NCBI GenBank assembly: GCA_002392915.1 | Contig: DGHQ01000044.1 | Span: forward strand, 24,589-88,588 | Direction of reading: 5' to 3' | Source of the DNA: Bacteroidales bacterium UBA3844 | GTDB lineage: Bacteria > Bacteroidota > Bacteroidia > Bacteroidales > Paludibacteraceae | Length of the DNA: 64,000 bases | Part shown: positions 45,397-54,860 of the stretch, piece after piece | Layout: each line of letters begins with the position of its first letter | How positions within the stretch are numbered: position 1 is the first letter of the stretch | Translations under genes and position numbers: made by a program | Notes under the pieces: model-generated | Seen by the model: only the letters and a program-made list of their open reading frames with translations | What the model was told of the DNA's origin: nothing | Database searches by the model: none

Positions 45397-46758
45397 TTAA
45401 TTAAACAATGGCACAATGTATGTGTCTTGTATGATGAACATCAAAGCTCCTGCCAAATATCCAAGCAATGCTATCAATGAGACCTCCTTCAAATACCATC
45501 CGAAACTTACCTTCTCAAGTCCCATAACAACTACTCCGGCTGCTGAGCCTACAATCAAGATACTTCCACCTACTCCAGCACAATATGCAAGGAACAACCA
45601 GAATGCACCGTCGACTGCAAAATAAGCTGTTGTAGGATCTACTTCATACATCTTCATGGCACCAGCCACTAGAGGCACATTGTCGACAATCGAAGAAAGG
45701 ACACCAATAATAATATTGATTGCATAAATGTTTCCGACACTTTCGTCTAGCCATACACTCAACTCACGTAGAATTCCCGCAAATGACAACGCATTCACCG
45801 CCATCAAAATACCTAAGAAGAACAGAATTGTTGTCATATCTATTCTCTTGACAACCTTCTGGATACGAGCCTTCTTCTCTTCTTTTATGGAATCCCCCTT
45901 CTCATGATACATAAGTTCCGTGTATACCCACAAAACTCCAAGTCCAAGAGAGACTCCCAAATAAGGAGGAAGATGTGTGATTGCCTTAAAGATAGGGACA
46001 AACACCAAAGCTCCAATACCCAAATAGAAAATGATATTACGTTCCCTATTTGTCACCATTTCTGCAACAGATAGTTCATGTGACTCTGCATCAACAACAT
46101 CCGTTGATTCTTCCAAAGATCCATGTAGTTTTCTCGACATTATAATCATAGGCAATGCTGCTGCAACAATAGATGGCAGAATTAGTTCAGGAATCAAATG
46201 GGATGTCGTAACATTACCCTTCACCCAAAGCATGATTGTAGTGACATCTCCGATTGGAGAGAAAGCTCCTCCAGCATTAGCGGCCAAAATAACTACCGCC
46301 GCAAAATACCAGCGTTCTTTCTGATCCTGCACCAATTTTCTTAGCAGCATCACAATAACGATTGTAGTAGTAAGATTATCAAGCACCGCTGACATTACAA
46401 AAGTGATGCCTGTAAGGATAAAAAGAAGGGTTTTCTTATTTTTTGTCGTGATTCGTCTTGTGATTATATTGAATCCACCGTGTACATCTATCAATTCCAC
46501 GATTGTCATCGCTCCCATTAGGAAGAACAGAATTTCCGCAACCTCACCAACACCTTCGATAAGCTCAACCTTTGTCACATAATCTGTTGTCTTTTGAACA
46601 CCAACCGGTGTGTTAAGCGCTGGTGCATAAAAAATGTAGATTGTCCAAAGCAATGAACACAAAATCAAAGCACTAGCCGCTTTGTTGACGTGAATCTGAT
46701 GTTCTGTCGCTATAGCCACATAGCCAAGGACAAACAGACAAATCATTAATAAGACCAT
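45397..46758 (-). CDS. nhaD: Sodium:proton antiporter NhaD
   Basis: 453 residues, about eleven to thirteen membrane helices, arsenite-permease/NhaD superfamily. Recognisable parts are VMSAVLDNLTTTIVIVMLLR near 120-139, AANAGGAFSPIGDVTTIMLW near 158-177, SSIVDNVPLVAGAM near 353, and GVGGSILIVGSAAGVVVM near 398. It exchanges Na+ for H+ across the inner membrane. First gene of a run with a lipoprotein, the EpsG-like protein and the CDF transporter. A -7 box TATGTTTG lies upstream (46820-46813, minus). Confidence 0.95.
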   Translation of the reverse strand: MVLLMICLFVLGYVAIATEHQIHVNKAASALILCSLLWTIYIFYAPALNTPVGVQKTTDYVTKVELIEGVGEVAEILFFLMGAMTIVELIDVHGGFNIITRRITTKNKKTLLFILTGITFVMSAVLDNLTTTIVIVMLLRKLVQDQKERWYFAAVVILAANAGGAFSPIGDVTTIMLWVKGNVTTSHLIPELILPSIVAAALPMIIMSRKLHGSLEESTDVVDAESHELSVAEMVTNRERNIIFYLGIGALVFVPIFKAITHLPPYLGVSLGLGVLWVYTELMYHEKGDSIKEEKKARIQKVVKRIDMTTILFFLGILMAVNALSFAGILRELSVWLDESVGNIYAINIIIGVLSSIVDNVPLVAGAMKMYEVDPTTAYFAVDGAFWLFLAYCAGVGGSILIVGSAAGVVVMGLEKVSFGWYLKEVSLIALLGYLAGALMFIIQDTYIVPLFN

Positions 46759-46812
46759 AAGACCTCCTTGAAATTTTTATTGTTTTTTTCTGTTATTTTC
46801 AAATCTCTTTTG

Positions 46813-46820
46813 CAAACATA
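46813..46820 (-). promoter_or_regulatory. -7 box of nhaD
   Basis: TATGTTTG on the minus strand, 55 bases before the nhaD start. No clean -33 box at the expected spacing. Confidence 0.4.
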
Positions 46821-46862
46821 CAATTTTTTATTCATAAAGTTATAATTTCCTAAAATAAATTA

Positions 46863-46870
46863 TATCTTTG
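46863..46870 (+). promoter_or_regulatory. -7 box of the OmpA-family gene
   Basis: TATCTTTG, 39 bases before the ATG at 46909; -33 box unclear. Divergent with the nhaD promoter. Confidence 0.42.
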
Positions 46871-46908
46871 AGAATTGAATGGTCAAGTGATTTATGTAAG
46901 TTTTTTGT

Positions 46909-48411
46909 ATGAAAAGAAAAACGGCAGGGATTTTATTAGGACTTTGCGTGGCAGCAGGAGCTAACGCACAATACGCACACAACCAAATTGAACTTCAAGT
47001 CAATGGAGGTGTGCATGGATTGATGTATGATGCATATTCAGTTGCATTAAAAAACCAAGCTAATCTTGGCGGTGGAACTTCTTTTAACTATCGTCATTTC
47101 TTCAACGACTATATTGGTTTTGGTACAGGCTTTGGAGTCGCTTTCTTCAACAGCTACGGAAAAATCAGTTCATACGACGAAAAGAATACAGATGCGAATG
47201 GAGACATTCTTGCCACTCATTTCCAAAGTTGGGAAGAGAAACAAAAATATGCTCAACTTGAAATTCCTATCGGTTTTTACTATCGTAACAATATCACATA
47301 CAGTGTAGATTTCTTGACTGGGTTCGGTGTGAAAGTCGGATTCCCTGTCCGTCATACCTATGAAGTCACAGAAGGAAGTTTATCCCGTTCCTTGTACTTA
47401 CAGGAATCTAACACAACAAAAGATCTTGAAACTGACTATTCTCTACTCGATTTCGAGGGTGATATCACAACCAAAAAGACAACCTGCTCTTTCTTCCTTG
47501 ATTTTGGTTTGACAAAATGGTTCTCATCAAAACTTGGATTGTACGCTGGTTTGTATGTAAATTATGGATTCACTGATATCGTTGATGCCAAATCAGACAA
47601 AAAATTGTTCTCTCCAGAAGGTGTTTATACGACCATGCTGGAAAGCGATCAGATCACCAAGGTCGGAACAATTGCTGCAGGATTCAAAATGGCAGTCACT
47701 CTTCCTACAGACAAGGTAAAGAAAAAACATGAGATGCCAGAGAATAAGGAAATTCCTTCCGAAGAGCCAATGATTGCTCCAGAGGTGAAAGAGGCTTTGC
47801 TCGCTCGAGACAGCATACATCACCTGCCTGATTCTTTGATCTACATACGATACTCTCGTGAAGAGGTGGCAAAAGTGAAGAAATTGATTTCCCAACTTGG
47901 CGAAATTGAAAATGTCACTGAAGAAAAGAAGGTTAAGTATAGAAACACTATAACCGCCTACGACACTCTGACATCATTTGAAAAACTTGACATCACTTGG
48001 AACGAGCGTCGTCATCTTAAATTTGCTGAATATGCGCTTAACGCTGAAGATGCCATCAAAATGTTAAGTGAAGAGATGAACACAATGTTCACATTCCCAT
48101 TCAATGAAAGCGGATTCACGTCTACAGAAGATATGGAAGTGGCATTTGAAGACATGAAAGTGCTTCTTCGTCTACAGCCTAGCAAGGGTCTTTTGATTAA
48201 GGGTCATGCTGATAAGATGGAAATGGATTACAATAATGCTATCGGAATCGAGCGCGCGTTCTTCATCCGTGACATACTTAAAGACAAGGGTACAGCGGCT
48301 GACCAGCTTGATGTCAAGGATATGAAGGATAAAGAGCCTGTTGACGTGAGCGGCACCGACGAAGGCAAAGCTAAAAACAGACGCGTGACATTCTCAATTT
48401 ACGAACAATAA
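46909..48411 (+). CDS. Outer-membrane protein with OmpA-like C-terminal domain
   Basis: 500 residues. Signal peptide (about 1-21, ending AAGANA-QY), then an outer-membrane beta-barrel (about 22-270) with alternating aromatic strands, for example NYRHFFNDYIGFGTGFGVAF. A charged linker (about 272-370) is followed by an OmpA/MotB-like domain (about 385-498) with LLIKGHADKMEMDYNNAIGI and KNRRVTFSI, which binds peptidoglycan in the family. It probably links the outer membrane to the cell wall. Transcribed alone; a terminator lies at 48423. Confidence 0.88.
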   Translation: MKRKTAGILLGLCVAAGANAQYAHNQIELQVNGGVHGLMYDAYSVALKNQANLGGGTSFNYRHFFNDYIGFGTGFGVAFFNSYGKISSYDEKNTDANGDILATHFQSWEEKQKYAQLEIPIGFYYRNNITYSVDFLTGFGVKVGFPVRHTYEVTEGSLSRSLYLQESNTTKDLETDYSLLDFEGDITTKKTTCSFFLDFGLTKWFSSKLGLYAGLYVNYGFTDIVDAKSDKKLFSPEGVYTTMLESDQITKVGTIAAGFKMAVTLPTDKVKKKHEMPENKEIPSEEPMIAPEVKEALLARDSIHHLPDSLIYIRYSREEVAKVKKLISQLGEIENVTEEKKVKYRNTITAYDTLTSFEKLDITWNERRHLKFAEYALNAEDAIKMLSEEMNTMFTFPFNESGFTSTEDMEVAFEDMKVLLRLQPSKGLLIKGHADKMEMDYNNAIGIERAFFIRDILKDKGTAADQLDVKDMKDKEPVDVSGTDEGKAKNRRVTFSIYEQ

Positions 48412-48422
48412 GTGCAATTTAT

Positions 48423-48459
48423 ACTCTGTGTCAGGAGTCAACTCTCGACACAGAGTTTT
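48423..48459 (+). terminator. Terminator of OmpA-family gene
   Basis: Stem ACTCTGTGTC / GACACAGAGT with a 14-base loop and a short T-run (four). Confidence 0.75.
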
Positions 48460-48626
48460 GGCTATTGAAAATGAGGATATTATAAAGGATGTAACGTCCA
48501 GACCTCCTTCTTTTCTGCAAATTGGAAAGAATGAGCAAAACGGCAACCTTTTTTTCAGTTTAGCTGATTAAATTCAATGATATAACAATTTAGATAAAAA
48601 CAAAGACAGTTTCAAAAGACGTTATA

Positions 48627-49541
48627 ATGAAAGAGAAATTGCAGGATATAAAAAATAAACTGGCGTATTATTTGATGCGTGGAGCAATTGCGTCGCTCAG
48701 TTTGCTTCCATTCTGCGTGTTGTATTTTATTTCTGACATGCTTTACTATGTTGTCAGATATATCGTGAGATACCGTAGAAAAGTGGTCAAAGAGAATCTT
48801 GCAAACTCATTTCCTGAAAAGAGTGAAGACGAAAGGAGAACCATTGAAAAGCAATTCTACCACCATTTCTGCGATATGATTGTGGAATGGATCAAAACCT
48901 ACAGAATGAGCTACGACGACATCCTTAGACACGTGGAATTTGAGAACCGTGACGCAATGGCAAACCTTATTAAAGAGGGTAGGAACATGATGTTCGCCTC
49001 TTCCCACAAAGGCAATTGGGAATGGATGCCCGCTCTTTATTGGCAACTTGACTGCCCTAATCTTGTCGGTGTAGAGGTCAACCGTCCGGCTAAAAACCCA
49101 TATATAAACGCATTTTTAAAGAGCATCCGCAACCGTTTGGGTATGGAATTGGTAGACAAAAACGACATCATCCGTCCTCTTCTCAAATATAGGAAAGGAG
49201 AAAAAACATTTGGTCTTGGACTACTTGCCGACCAAACTCCAAGTATAAAAAACATCGATTACTGGACAGAATTTCTTCATCAAGACACTCCTTTTCTATC
49301 CGGCCCTGAAAGAATGGCAAGGATGTTCAAATCAGCCTACGTGTATGCCGACGTGGTACGCATTAAGCGCGGATACTATAAATATCGTTTGACGGTACTT
49401 TCCGTCAACGTGGCAGAAGAGGAAGAATATGCGGCGACAGAGAAATATGCCCGTCTACTTGAAAAAAGCATCCAGGAATATCCATCCGACTGGCTTTGGA
49501 CACATCGCAGATGGAAACATAAAAGAGAAAATAATAAATAA
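48627..49541 (+). CDS. Lysophospholipid/lipid A acyltransferase (LpxL family)
   Basis: 304 residues. An N-terminal hydrophobic stretch (about 15-45) anchors it to the inner membrane. The acyltransferase motif HKGNWE (His about 119, HX4E) lies in MFASSHKGNWEW, and the second block reads LGLLADQTPS near 194-203. This is the HtrB/LpxL/LpxM type that adds a secondary acyl chain to lipid A. The exact acyl chain and position cannot be told. The gene before it ends with a terminator; the next, a helicase gene, begins 48 bases later. Confidence 0.92.
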   Translation: MKEKLQDIKNKLAYYLMRGAIASLSLLPFCVLYFISDMLYYVVRYIVRYRRKVVKENLANSFPEKSEDERRTIEKQFYHHFCDMIVEWIKTYRMSYDDILRHVEFENRDAMANLIKEGRNMMFASSHKGNWEWMPALYWQLDCPNLVGVEVNRPAKNPYINAFLKSIRNRLGMELVDKNDIIRPLLKYRKGEKTFGLGLLADQTPSIKNIDYWTEFLHQDTPFLSGPERMARMFKSAYVYADVVRIKRGYYKYRLTVLSVNVAEEEEYAATEKYARLLEKSIQEYPSDWLWTHRRWKHKRENNK

Positions 49542-49589
49542 AACAGTATAATACATATTTAAAATAGTAACAGACAAACTATCCAGATT

Positions 49590-52382
49590 ATGGCGATTGA
49601 GATTAACAAAGAGATGCAATTGGCTAAAAAGCTGATTGAGACAACTAACGAGAATGTGTTCCTGACAGGTAATGCAGGTACTGGCAAAACGACCTTTCTG
49701 AATCTGTTAAGGACACAGACCGCCAAACGAATGGTAGTGCTTGCCCCTACTGGTGTGGCTGCTATCAATGCCAAAGGTCAGACCATCCACTCGTTTTTCC
49801 AGCTCCCTTTCACTCCTTTTCTTCCGGAATACAAGAAAGAGAAAGGACAAATAAAAAAGGATAAAATCAACATTTTTCGAACCATCGATTTGCTGGTGAT
49901 CGACGAGATCAGTATGGTTCGTGCCGACCTGTTGGATGCTATCGACGACAGGCTCAGAGAGTACCGCAAGCAAAAATATTCTCCATTTGGTGGCGTTCAG
50001 TGCCTTTTCATCGGAGATTTGCAACAGCTTCCCCCTGTTGTAAGGGACGAAGACTGGGCTTTGATGCAGAAGCACTACTCCACGCCTTTCTTTTTCAGCA
50101 GCAAAGCATTGCAAGAGTCTTCCTATGTCACTATCGAACTGAAAAAGATCTACCGTCAGGCAGATGAAAAGTTTATCAGCATACTCAACGAAGTTCGCAA
50201 CAACCATCTCTCAATGGAGTCGCTCAACGAGCTAAACAAACATTATCTGCCAGAATATGAGCCTAAGGAGGGCGAAATATTCCTGACCACCCACAATAAA
50301 ATAGCAGACGCATTCAACGAGAAAAAATTAAATGAACTGGAAGAAGAGTCCAATATCTACAATGCCATAATCAAAGACAGGTTCCCGGAATCAATGTATC
50401 CCGTAGATGAATCTCTTGAGCTCAAAATTGGTGCTCAGGTGATGTTCACCCGCAACAACAGAGAAGCAAACTATTATAATGGCAAAATTGGCACAATCAT
50501 TGATCTTTCTGAACATAAAATCACTATAAAATGCAAAGAAGACGCTTTTCCGATTGTGGCAGAGCGAGAAACGTGGGAAAACACTGAAATAAAAATAGAC
50601 AAAGAGTCGAAAGATCAGTATGAAGAAGTGGTAGGCTCGTTTTCCCAATTTCCACTCCGTCTTGCTTGGGCAATCACAATCCATAAAAGCCAAGGTCTGA
50701 CTTTCGACAGAGCCATCATCGACGCCATTGCCTCATTCTCTCACGGACAAGTGTATGTGGCATTGAGCAGATGCAAAAGTCTCGATGGAATGGTGCTAAA
50801 ATCACCTATCAAACTTGAATCCATCATCACCGACTTAAACGTCACGCGTTATATGCAGTATGAAGGAGAACGAGCTGCTAATATCGAAGAAGCACTGCCT
50901 CAACTACAGAAGCGATACATGATAGTGCTTCTCAACGAAATGTTCGATTTTACAGACATTCACCAGATCTTCGGACGTGTGTTCAACATGGCTCAGACAG
51001 GCAACCAATTGAATACCCAAATGCCTAAATTGTGTGAACTTATAAGCGCCGAATACTACTCTATGACCACTGACATTGTGGATGTGGCAAACAAATTCAG
51101 AAACCAATATACTGCCTTGGTAGACGCTGCAAGCAACATATACACAGATGAACATCTCCAACAGCGTATTAAGGCCGCCGTAGGCTATTTTCTCGGCAAA
51201 CTGGCAGACATCGACATTGACATCTATAATGAAGACATCGAGCTCGACAATCGCTCAGTGGAAGACGCTTATAATGCCCAAACAGCTGAATTCGTCAAAC
51301 TTGTACGAATAAAAACCGCTTTACTGTCAGCTTTCAAGGAACAACCTTTCACCACAACTTCATTTCTTGAAGCACGCGCTAAAGCCACTCTGGATATTGA
51401 GATGGGCAAACTTGAACGTACTAAGGCAGATATGACTGTAGCTGGCGTCGATCCTGTACTTCAACACCGTCTGACTATATGGAGATCCGACAAAGCCGAC
51501 GGCGGTCCTCTTGCCTACGTTATGAATATGAAGACCTTGCAGGAAATCGCCGCCCGTCTTCCTAAGAGCACGGAGGACATGAAAACAATCCCTGGACTAG
51601 GAACCAAGAGAATAACCAAATATGGCGATGAAATCGTCAAAATCGTACGACAATTCATCGCAGATAAAAGAGACAACAAACTGACAGATGAAGAAAAAGA
51701 GTTGATGACAAAAGCATCTTCTAAAAAAACAAAATCTTCAAAATCATCTAAGTCGTCGGAGCCTGACACATATCAAAAAACTTTGATCCTTTTCAAAGAA
51801 GGAAAATCCATTCAGGAGATTGTCGACGAGAGGGCTCTTTCTCTCGGCACTATCGAAAACCATCTTACAAAACTGGTTTACAACTGTGAACTGAAGGCAG
51901 AAGATGTAATAGATGAATCCCAACTCAATATGATTGACAAAGTGTTGTCGAAAAAAACAGACATATCGATCCACGATTTACGTAAGGAGATTAAAGAAAG
52001 AGTGTCAATGCCTATCGTCGACATCTACTATTTCTGGAAAAGCAAAGAAAAAAATAATGCCGTGGCAAACAGATTGTCAACCAATGAGCGTCGTAACTCA
52101 GCCAAAACTCTCTTCGCGGACAATATGCCACTCACAGATATAGCGGTGAGACTGAAAGAACCACCGACAGTGATCGCTGACGACATCGCCAGCTTTGTGG
52201 AAAAAGGCATGATCAAAGAAGAGAATGTGTTGAAAGAGAGTGAATACAAAAAATTGAAAAAGATTTTCGAATCGTTTCCTGAAGACGCCTCTTTCACGCA
52301 AAAAGAAGAGGCGATCCCACTATCCTACTCTCGTGAAAAGGTGAAAATTGCGAGAAGGAAATATCAGGATGAAAACATGTAG
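49590..52382 (+). CDS. Pif1-like helicase with HRDC and HTH_40 domains
   Basis: 930 residues. ATPase core (about 1-440) with Walker A GNAGTGKTTF (about 27-36), Walker B LLVIDEISM (about 107-115) and the C-terminal motif ITIHKSQGLTFDRA (about 362-375), followed by YVALSRC. An HRDC domain (about 630-700) includes IPGLGTKRITKYG. A Lys/Ser linker is followed by HTH_40-type sequence (about 730-800, KEGKSIQEIVDERALSLGTI). It would unwind DNA in a 5'-3' direction by family, and the tail domains may steer it to DNA ends or RNA:DNA hybrids. The order helicase-HRDC-HTH is common in Bacteroidetes. No known partner is adjacent. Confidence 0.9.
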   Translation: MAIEINKEMQLAKKLIETTNENVFLTGNAGTGKTTFLNLLRTQTAKRMVVLAPTGVAAINAKGQTIHSFFQLPFTPFLPEYKKEKGQIKKDKINIFRTIDLLVIDEISMVRADLLDAIDDRLREYRKQKYSPFGGVQCLFIGDLQQLPPVVRDEDWALMQKHYSTPFFFSSKALQESSYVTIELKKIYRQADEKFISILNEVRNNHLSMESLNELNKHYLPEYEPKEGEIFLTTHNKIADAFNEKKLNELEEESNIYNAIIKDRFPESMYPVDESLELKIGAQVMFTRNNREANYYNGKIGTIIDLSEHKITIKCKEDAFPIVAERETWENTEIKIDKESKDQYEEVVGSFSQFPLRLAWAITIHKSQGLTFDRAIIDAIASFSHGQVYVALSRCKSLDGMVLKSPIKLESIITDLNVTRYMQYEGERAANIEEALPQLQKRYMIVLLNEMFDFTDIHQIFGRVFNMAQTGNQLNTQMPKLCELISAEYYSMTTDIVDVANKFRNQYTALVDAASNIYTDEHLQQRIKAAVGYFLGKLADIDIDIYNEDIELDNRSVEDAYNAQTAEFVKLVRIKTALLSAFKEQPFTTTSFLEARAKATLDIEMGKLERTKADMTVAGVDPVLQHRLTIWRSDKADGGPLAYVMNMKTLQEIAARLPKSTEDMKTIPGLGTKRITKYGDEIVKIVRQFIADKRDNKLTDEEKELMTKASSKKTKSSKSSKSSEPDTYQKTLILFKEGKSIQEIVDERALSLGTIENHLTKLVYNCELKAEDVIDESQLNMIDKVLSKKTDISIHDLRKEIKERVSMPIVDIYYFWKSKEKNNAVANRLSTNERRNSAKTLFADNMPLTDIAVRLKEPPTVIADDIASFVEKGMIKEENVLKESEYKKLKKIFESFPEDASFTQKEEAIPLSYSREKVKIARRKYQDENM

Positions 52383-52419
52383 AGACTGACGTGCATCTTT
52401 TAACCGCACGTCTCCTTTT

Positions 52420-53079
52420 TCAGCATTTTGAATCCATCATTTTTCTAAGCATCTCCATAGTCTCATCCGTATTAGCGATGACGACGCTATCCCATCCATA
52501 TCGGATAGCCATATCCACATTGTCGTGGCTATCGTCAAAAAAGATGATATCACTGCCACTGAATCCGAATTTTTCGTGGATGCTCTGCCCCACCGTCTCA
52601 AAAATTTTTGGTTCTGGCTTTTTAAGATGAAGCTCATGAGATAAATAAAGGGCATCAAAATAATCATGGATATCACGTCCCTCCACCTGACGGAAATGAT
52701 TCTGCATCACATTGTCGATATGCGGTTGGTTGACGTTGCTGAGCATACACACCGTCTTGCCAAACTCATGGCGGAGCCGGTAAATCATATTAAGCAAGTC
52801 GACGGGAGTCTCGCCAATCATCGAATTCCACGCATTCAAAATATCCTTTTCAGTGATCTTTTTACTTGAAATTTGAGCCAATTCATCGCAGAATTTCTCC
52901 ACAGAAATCAATCCATATTCCAAAGCTCCGAAAGGACCATCTTGCGAACAATTGCCAATCATAGCCGCCGCATCCTCTATTCCAAGCAAGCGGAAATTCT
53001 CCACACACTCCTTGCGATAAAGGCTCACAAGCACCATGCCAAGGTCGAAAACAAAGACCTTATGATCTGATATATCCAT
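52420..53079 (-). CDS. HAD-superfamily hydrolase (IA, YihX-like)
   Basis: 219 residues. Motif I is VFDLGMVLV (Asp about 11), in which the second acidic residue is Gly as in YihX-like enzymes; motif II is MLSNVNQPHID (Ser about 116); motif III Lys is in LKKPEPKIF (about 153-161); motif IV is IIFFDDSHDN (about 180). A small-molecule phosphatase; substrate not known (YihX dephosphorylates alpha-glucose-1-phosphate). Convergent with the helicase gene, and divergent from ychF with overlapping promoters at 53141-53194. Confidence 0.9.
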   Translation of the reverse strand: MDISDHKVFVFDLGMVLVSLYRKECVENFRLLGIEDAAAMIGNCSQDGPFGALEYGLISVEKFCDELAQISSKKITEKDILNAWNSMIGETPVDLLNMIYRLRHEFGKTVCMLSNVNQPHIDNVMQNHFRQVEGRDIHDYFDALYLSHELHLKKPEPKIFETVGQSIHEKFGFSGSDIIFFDDSHDNVDMAIRYGWDSVVIANTDETMEMLRKMMDSKC

Positions 53080-53110
53080 ATATATTGAATTTCAACACAT
53101 CATTAAAGAG

Positions 53111-53129
53111 CGACCACAAGGGTAAGCCC
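53111..53129. repeat. Short intergenic repeat (CGACCACAAGGG type)
   Basis: Second copy of the element seen at 3611. It lies in the leader of the HAD gene. Confidence 0.4.
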
Positions 53130-53140
53130 AAACAGTTTTG

Positions 53141-53172
53141 CAAATTTATAATTATCGCCACATTTTCGCAAA
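53141..53172 (-). promoter_or_regulatory. Promoter of HAD hydrolase gene
   Basis: On the minus strand TTTG (53172-53169), a 20-base spacer and TAAATTTG (53148-53141). Confidence 0.62.
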
Positions 53173-53194
53173 TCGACAATTTTGATTACTTTTG
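53164..53194 (+). promoter_or_regulatory. Promoter of ychF
   Basis: TACTTTTG (53187-53194) is a perfect -7 box, with TTTCG (53164-53168) about 18 bases upstream. The -33 regions of this and the opposing promoter overlap on TTTCGCAAA. Confidence 0.6.
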
Positions 53195-53220
53195 TAAAAA
53201 AACTAAAAAGATTATATAAA

Positions 53221-54321
53221 ATGGCACTTCAATGCGGTATTGTCGGCTTGCCAAATGTAGGCAAATCGACTCTTTTCAACTGCTTGTCGAACGCAAAGGC
53301 ACAGGCAGCAAACTTTCCATTCTGTACTATCGAACCTAACGTCGGAGTCATTACTGTACCAGATGATCGTTTGGTGACTTTGGAAAACCTTGTTCACCCG
53401 CAGCGTGTTGTCCCTACAACAGTTGAAATCGTAGACATCGCCGGATTGGTGAAGGGAGCAAGTAAAGGCGAAGGACTTGGAAACAAGTTTTTGGCAAATA
53501 TCCGTGAGACAGACGCTATCCTACACGTTCTTCGCTGCTTCGACAACGACAATGTCACTCACGTAGACGGAAGTGTAGATCCAGTGCGCGACAAGGAGAT
53601 CATCGACACCGAGCTTCAGCTTAAGGATCTTGAGACTGTAGAGAGCCGATTGACAAAGCTTAAAAAGCAGGCGCAGACAGGAGGAGACAAAGTAGCGAAA
53701 GCAACATGTGAAGTGCTTGAAAAATATAGAGCCACATTGCTTGAGGGAAGATCAGCAAGAGCAACAGAGCTTACAAAAGAGGAGAAAGAGTTGGTAAAAG
53801 ACTTGTATCTTCTAACAACAAAGCCAGTCTTGTATGTTTGCAACGTAGACGAAGAAAGCGCTGTAAACGGAAACAAGTATACTGAGGCTGTGAAAGAGGC
53901 TATCAAAGACGAAAATGCAGAGATGCTTATCGTTGCCGCAGCGACAGAGGCAGACATCAACGAACTTGAGACATTTGAGGAGCGTCAGGAGTTTCTTGAA
54001 GCAGCAGGTTTGAAAGAATCTGGTGTTGTTCGTTTGATTAAGTCGGCCTACAAACTTTTGGATCTTCAGACATACTTCACAGCAGGAGTACAGGAGGTAA
54101 GAGCATGGACATTCATCCGTGGATCAAAAGCCCCACAATGTGCAGGAATCATCCACTCAGATTTTGAGAAAGGATTTATCCGTGCTGAGGTCATCAAGTA
54201 CGACGATTTCGTAGCTCTTGGAAGCGAGGCTGCATGTCGTGAGGCTGGCAAGATTTCAATCGAAGGAAAAGAATATGTCTGCCAAGATGGTGATTTGATG
54301 CACTTTAGATTCAATGTGTAA
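53221..54321 (+). CDS. ychF: Redox-regulated ATPase/GTPase YchF
   Basis: 366 residues from the ATG at 53221; an upstream ATG (53182) would lie inside the promoter and was rejected. It has the OBG/YchF-type G domain: G1 GLPNVGKST (about 8-16), G3 DIAGLVKGA near 66-74, NVDE (in the NKxD position, giving ATP preference as in YchF), and a C-terminal TGS domain (about 280-365) with YFTAGVQEVRAWTF. Binds the ribosome and acts as a negative regulator of the oxidative-stress response by family knowledge. Transcribed alone; the next gene is a tRNA with its own promoter. Confidence 0.97.
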   Translation: MALQCGIVGLPNVGKSTLFNCLSNAKAQAANFPFCTIEPNVGVITVPDDRLVTLENLVHPQRVVPTTVEIVDIAGLVKGASKGEGLGNKFLANIRETDAILHVLRCFDNDNVTHVDGSVDPVRDKEIIDTELQLKDLETVESRLTKLKKQAQTGGDKVAKATCEVLEKYRATLLEGRSARATELTKEEKELVKDLYLLTTKPVLYVCNVDEESAVNGNKYTEAVKEAIKDENAEMLIVAAATEADINELETFEERQEFLEAAGLKESGVVRLIKSAYKLLDLQTYFTAGVQEVRAWTFIRGSKAPQCAGIIHSDFEKGFIRAEVIKYDDFVALGSEAACREAGKISIEGKEYVCQDGDLMHFRFNV

Positions 54322-54360
54322 ATAAAATACAAGTCGTCAGCATAAAAAATCAAGGAAAAT

Positions 54361-54392
54361 TTTGGTTTTGAAACAAAAGTTTCCTACTTTTG
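54361..54392 (+). promoter_or_regulatory. Promoter of tRNA-Met
   Basis: TTTG (54361-54364), a 20-base spacer and TACTTTTG (54385-54392): an almost perfect Bacteroidetes promoter 39 bases before the tRNA. Confidence 0.75.
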
Positions 54393-54431
54393 CACTCGAT
54401 TTCAAAAACTGACTTTTCAATAGTTGGTTTC

Positions 54432-54505
54432 GGGCCTATAGCTCAGTTGGTTAGAGCAACGGACTCATAACCCGTGGGTCACTGGTTCAAGCCCAGTTGG
54501 GCCCA
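54432..54505 (+). tRNA. tRNA-Met (anticodon CAT)
   Basis: Complete cloverleaf: acceptor stem GGGCCTA / TGGGCCC (one T-G pair), D-arm GCTC/GAGC, anticodon loop CTCATAA, T-arm ACTGG-TTCAAGC-CCAGT. The anticodon is CAT, read as elongator methionine; a tRNA-Ile2, whose C is modified to lysidine, has the same anticodon and cannot be fully excluded. The closing pair of the anticodon stem is A-C. CCA is not encoded in the gene. Confidence 0.92.
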
Positions 54506-54517
54506 CCCACGATCAAG

Positions 54518-54545
54518 GAGACGCGAACAATCGCGTCTCTTTTTT
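54518..54545 (+). terminator. Terminator of tRNA-Met
   Basis: Stem GAGACGCG / CGCGTCTC with a 6-base loop and a T-run of six. Confidence 0.93.
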
Positions 54546-54860
54546 ATTATGTACTTGACTAAAGGTTAAGACGAGAATAAATAAGAGGATTGTTAAGGGC
54601 GGAACTTCCTAACCCCTCCTCTCTATTGCGAGCCGAAGGCGAGTATATATAAAACCAAAGAGAATAGAAATTTCCAGATAAAGACTACAACTTTTGTGAG
54701 AGAATGAGAGGAAAATCAATTATAAAACAAGATAGAACCCCAATCATCATTCTTTTACTTAACCTGAGCACTTGACTCTTAGGGGCAAATACTCCTATAA
54801 CAAAAATTAGAATTTAAACCTAAAAAATGTTATTTGCGAGTGTTTTTCTATATTGATTAC
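54546..54860. other. Intergenic region with dispersed repeat
   Basis: About 315 bases between the tRNA terminator and the next promoter. It holds the dispersed repeat at 54585-54641. The rest is AT-rich and I see no gene. Confidence 0.5.
54585..54641. repeat. Dispersed intergenic repeat (GAGGATTGTTAAGG type)
   Basis: GAGGATTGTTAAGG-CGGAAC-TCCTAACCCC, followed by GCGAGCCG-AGG, with an internal hairpin GTTAAGG / CCTAAC. The same sequence, with few changes, ends the window at 63948-64000. A more diverged relative may lie at 48470-48510. Confidence 0.75.

Noticed and set aside
45391..45409. Perfect palindrome ATTGTTTAATTAAACAAT as an operator or terminator
   Set aside because: It overlaps the end of nhaD, is purely AT-rich apart from two bases, and has no T-run; may be chance.
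53182..53220. Upstream ATG for ychF
   Set aside because: It lies within the predicted promoter; family members start at MALQCGIVGLPN.
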